Part shown: positions 62,535 through 64,000 of the stretch, in pieces | How positions within the stretch are numbered: position 1 is the stretch's first letter | Layout: every line of letters starts with the position of its first letter | From: Nocardioides ochotonae | GTDB taxonomy: Bacteria > Actinomycetota > Actinomycetes > Propionibacteriales > Nocardioidaceae | DNA: 64,000 bases | Reading direction: 5' to 3' | Assembly: GCF_011420305.2 (NCBI RefSeq) | Contig: NZ_CP061769.1 | Span: forward strand, 4,017,001 to 4,081,000 | Position numbers and translations under genes: made by a program | Notes under the pieces: generated by a model | Databases searched by the model: none | Told to the model about the DNA's origin: nothing | The model's input: the letters and a program-made list of their open reading frames with translations, nothing else

Positions 62535-64000
62535 GTGACCCGCCTCAACGCCACCCAGCTCATCGACCTGGTCCTCGACGAGGGCTCCTGGAGCTCCTGG
62601 GACACCCCGCCCGTGCGCGGCGAGATCAGCGAGCAGTACGCCGCCGAGCTCGCCGCGGCCGCCGCGAAGAGCGGCGTGGACGAGTCGGTGCTGACCGGCG
62701 AGGGGCTGATGAAGGGCCGCCGGGTCGCGGTGGTGATGGGCGAGTTCTCCTTCCTCGCCGGCTCCATCGGGCGCGCCGCCTCCGACCGGCTGGTCGCCGC
62801 GGTCGAGCGCGCCACCCGCGAGGGCCTGCCGCTGCTGGCCGCCCCGGTGAGCGGCGGCACCCGGATGCAGGAGGGCACCCCCGCGTTCGTGCAGATGGCG
62901 CGCATCGCCCAGGCCGTCGCCGCGCACAAGGCGGCCGGGCTGCCGTACCTGGTCTACCTGCGCCACCCCACCACCGGCGGCGTGATGGCCTCGTGGGGCT
63001 CGCAGGGCCACGTGACCGTCGGCGAGCCGGGCGCGCTGCTCGGCTTCCTGGGCCCCCGGGTCTACGAGGCGCTCTACGGCAAGCCGTTCCCCGAGGGCGT
63101 GCAGACGGCCGAGAACCTCTACGCCCGCGGGATCATCGACGCCGTCGTGGCACCCGAGGACATCGCCGACATCCTCGACCGCGCGCTGCGGATCCTGCTC
63201 GCGCCCCGGCACGGGATCGAGCCGGTCGCGGCGGTCGTCGACGAGCCGGTGCCGGACGTCGAGACCTGGGACGCCGTCACCCGTTCGCGCCGCCCCGACC
63301 GGCCCGGCGTACGACGGCTGCTGCGCTACGCCGCCTCCGACGTCGTACCGCTCAACGGCACCGGGCAGGGCGAGCAGGACCCCGGGCTGTTCATCGCGCT
63401 GGTGAGCTTCGGCAAGGCGCCGTGCGTGTTCCTCGGCCAGGACCGGCGCGGCCAGCGCGACCGGCCGATGGGCCCCGAGGCGCTGCGCGAGGCCCGGCGC
63501 GGCATGCGGCTGGCCTCCGAGCTCGGCCTGCCGCTGGTCACCGTCATCGACACCCAGGGCGCGGCGCTGTCGCCGGAGGCCGAGAACGGCGGGCTGGCCG
63601 GCGAGATCGCGCGCTGCCTGGCCGACCTGGTCACCCTGGACGCCCCGACGCTGTGCCTGATGCTCGGCGAGGGCAACGGCGGCGGTGCGTTGGCGATGCT
63701 GCCGGCCGACCGAGTGGTGGCCGCCCAGCACGCCTGGCTCTCGCCGCTGCCGCCGGAGGGCGCCAGCGCGATCGTGTACCGCGACACCGAGCACGCCCCG
63801 GAGATGGCCCGCGCCCAGCGGGTGCGCGCTCTCGACCTCGCGGCGCTCGGCATCGTGGACCGGGTGGTCGTGGAGAAGCCGGACGCCGCCGACGAGCCCG
63901 AGGAGTTCTGCCGCCGGGTCGGCGCCGTGCTCGAGCACGAGCTCGCGGTGCTGCTCGAGACCGGGCCCGGGGCTCCGGCGGAGCGGGTCCGTCGCTACGC
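62535..64000 (+). CDS. Acyl-CoA carboxylase carboxyltransferase-like protein (partial, 3' end cut)
   Basis: At least 488 residues from GTG 62535; the frame is still open at base 64000. The N-terminal half resembles the AccD/beta type: LPLLAAPVSGGTRMQEGTPAFVQMARI and YLVYLRHPTTGGVMASWGSQ, with GEPGALLGFLGPRVYEALYG. The C-terminal half is AccA/alpha-like: GPEALREARRGMRLASELGLPLVTVIDTQGA and LGEGNGGGALAMLPADRVVA. No N-terminal zinc finger is visible. Such fused two-half carboxyltransferases move carboxyl groups from biotin to an acyl-CoA. A biotin carrier is not in the window. The start lacks a clear ribosome site. Confidence 0.87.
   Translation, partial: MTRLNATQLIDLVLDEGSWSSWDTPPVRGEISEQYAAELAAAAAKSGVDESVLTGEGLMKGRRVAVVMGEFSFLAGSIGRAASDRLVAAVERATREGLPLLAAPVSGGTRMQEGTPAFVQMARIAQAVAAHKAAGLPYLVYLRHPTTGGVMASWGSQGHVTVGEPGALLGFLGPRVYEALYGKPFPEGVQTAENLYARGIIDAVVAPEDIADILDRALRILLAPRHGIEPVAAVVDEPVPDVETWDAVTRSRRPDRPGVRRLLRYAASDVVPLNGTGQGEQDPGLFIALVSFGKAPCVFLGQDRRGQRDRPMGPEALREARRGMRLASELGLPLVTVIDTQGAALSPEAENGGLAGEIARCLADLVTLDAPTLCLMLGEGNGGGALAMLPADRVVAAQHAWLSPLPPEGASAIVYRDTEHAPEMARAQRVRALDLAALGIVDRVVVEKPDAADEPEEFCRRVGAVLEHELAVLLETGPGAPAERVRRY

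Overview
The window is a 64 kb stretch of chromosome from a very GC-rich actinobacterium. Mycothiol-dependent enzymes, an EtfD-type oxidoreductase, a DesA3-like desaturase with its own ferredoxin reductase, an IdeR-type iron box and a bifunctional-type dCTP deaminase all fit Actinomycetota. Overall style suggests Nocardioides or a close relative, but that placement is inference. I see no phage, insertion sequence, CRISPR array, integrase or rRNA operon. One tRNA gene (Gly-CCC) is present. Genes are dense on both strands and many start codons overlap the previous stop (ATGA, GTGA).

Region by region: 1-4165 carries the end of a flavoprotein gene, two small genes and the histidine-degradation pair hutH-hutU. 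4364-9538 holds a secreted protein and a 1178-residue EtfD-like membrane iron-sulfur oxidoreductase, which should pass electrons from acyl-CoA dehydrogenases to menaquinone; its partner, a FadE5-like acyl-CoA dehydrogenase, lies at 23824-25710. 9539-9857 is non-coding and contains two 56-bp hairpin repeats. 10189-13754 has a sodium:solute symporter and a small cassette (ribbon-helix-helix regulator, DUF4097 protein, 50-residue peptide) behind a perfect operator-like dyad. 13762-21917 has an iron-regulated siderophore-interacting protein, dcd, a hybrid histidine kinase, an ECF sigma/membrane protein pair, an esterase, the tRNA and an NTF2-like protein with a KstR-like box.

22090-25710 has an Rrf2 regulator, a TauE/SafE exporter and the acyl-CoA dehydrogenase. 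25877-32234 is a complete Mrp cation/proton antiporter operon, with subunits A and B fused, followed by C, D, E, F and G. 32340-43860 has a thioredoxin-NHL protein, a mycothiol-dependent enzyme, a short-chain dehydrogenase, two membrane proteins, phosphoglucomutase and a four-gene operon with two ABC exporter half-sets. 43898-49202 is a two-component system flanked by PepSY, DUF305 and LVIVD proteins. 49775-52166 is a fatty-acid desaturase plus ferredoxin reductase operon. 53134-54974 is a tandem pair of SGNH lipoproteins. 57200-60820 is a divergent Ser/Thr kinase and ECF sigma factor, the latter translationally coupled to an M1 metallopeptidase lipoprotein. The window ends in a carboxyltransferase gene cut at 64000.

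The main signals beyond standard annotation are: repeated SLFDL motifs ending the EtfD tail; a shared TTAC-type palindrome upstream of etfD and fadE; a family of three 70-bp palindromic repeats at gene 3' ends; helically phased TTCAG repeats before both the response-regulator gene and the PepSY gene; and the RHH-DUF4097 cassette.
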